Source of the DNA: Betaproteobacteria bacterium RIFCSPLOWO2_02_FULL_68_150
GTDB lineage: Bacteria > Pseudomonadota > Gammaproteobacteria > Burkholderiales > SG8-39
Direction of reading: 5' to 3'
Assembly: GCA_001771975.1 (NCBI GenBank)
Contig: MERE01000120.1
Location: forward strand, 1-5,481
DNA: 5,481 nucleotides
Under the pieces are notes generated by a model. That model worked only from the letters and a program-made list of their open reading frames with translations. It was not told the origin of the DNA and made no database searches. The translations under genes were made by a program, and so were the position numbers. Below, piece by piece: positions 5,308 through 5,481 of this stretch (the first letter of the stretch is position 1; the number at the start of each line of letters is the position of its first letter).

Positions 5308-5481
5308 ACACCGCAAAGCGCCGGCAGATCTTCGAGCGCTGGCGCGCAGCCAATTCCCGCCCGAGGACCGAACTCGTCTACCGCACCCCGTTCGAGCTGC
5401 TGGTTGCCGTGGTGCTGTCGGCGCAAGCGACCGACAAGTCGGTCAACGCGGCGACTCCCGCGCTGTTCGCTCTGGCCGGCA
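5304..5481 (+). CDS. nth: Endonuclease III, N-terminal part only
   Basis: Fifty-nine codons from ATG 5304 run off the right edge. The protein starts MNTAKRRQIFERWRAANSRP and continues to YRTPFELLVAVVLSAQATDK, which is very close to the N-terminus of bacterial Nth (PFELL-AV-LSAQATD-SVN is diagnostic). Nth is a bifunctional DNA glycosylase/AP lyase that removes oxidised pyrimidines in base excision repair. Its catalytic Lys and Asp and its own [4Fe-4S] cluster lie further downstream, outside the window. The ATG overlaps the ferredoxin stop by four bases (ATGA) and lacks a clear Shine-Dalgarno, so translation is probably coupled to the upstream gene. Linkage of nth to an rnfB-type gene is known from the rsx-nth cluster of E. 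coli. Confidence 0.95.
   Translation, partial: MNTAKRRQIFERWRAANSRPRTELVYRTPFELLVAVVLSAQATDKSVNAATPALFALAG

Noticed and set aside
1..5481. Mobile elements, CRISPR arrays, tRNA/rRNA genes or a defence island
   Set aside because: I found no transposase or integrase coding sequence, regular repeat-spacer pattern or recognisable tRNA structure. The window is tightly packed housekeeping genes of uniform composition.

Overview
The window is a high-GC, densely packed chromosomal segment with almost no non-coding DNA. Gene content and order point to a betaproteobacterium (Burkholderiales/Nitrosomonadales/Rhodocyclales-like). The evidence is the aat-bpt-pyrD cluster, a separate rnfB-type ferredoxin gene joined to nth, and a beta-type Amt N-terminus. 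This placement rests on recalled gene neighbourhoods and protein style, not on a search.

Layout. (1) At the left edge, the first 47 codons of an ammonium transporter run leftwards on the minus strand. (2) An 85-bp divergent intergenic region follows. (3) Rightwards from 229 lies a Tat-signal Rieske-like protein gene that is broken: an internal segment carrying the second half of the [2Fe-2S] site is absent, and the C-terminal part continues in another frame up to a stop at 747-749. (4) Six bases later, aat (leucyl/phenylalanyl-tRNA-protein transferase, TTG start) begins. It overlaps bpt (Leu/Arg-type tRNA-protein transferase) by 17 bp, and pyrD (class 2 dihydroorotate dehydrogenase) follows after 12 bp. 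(5) After a 79-bp gap come a cyclic-nucleotide-binding/degenerate GGDEF/EAL regulator, a short two-cluster RnfB-like ferredoxin, and the start of nth (endonuclease III), whose ATG overlaps the ferredoxin stop as ATGA. nth runs off the right edge.

How the genes fit together. aat and bpt together form the bacterial N-degron tagging pair: both add a destabilising N-terminal residue to proteins that ClpS/ClpAP then degrade. pyrD is a membrane-linked step of pyrimidine synthesis and is probably only a transcriptional companion. The EAL protein is a candidate c-di-GMP phosphodiesterase, or a non-enzymatic c-di-GMP sensor, whose output may be gated by nucleotide binding at its N-terminus. The ferredoxin-nth pair echoes the rnf/rsx-nth linkage of gammaproteobacteria, but here the ferredoxin lacks the usual RnfB N-terminal anchor and cluster domain.

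Overall this is a largely ordinary housekeeping region. I see no mobile element, CRISPR array, RNA gene or evident new defence or biosynthetic system. The items most worth a second look are the broken Rieske gene, the unusual active-site residues of the regulator, and the shortened RnfB.
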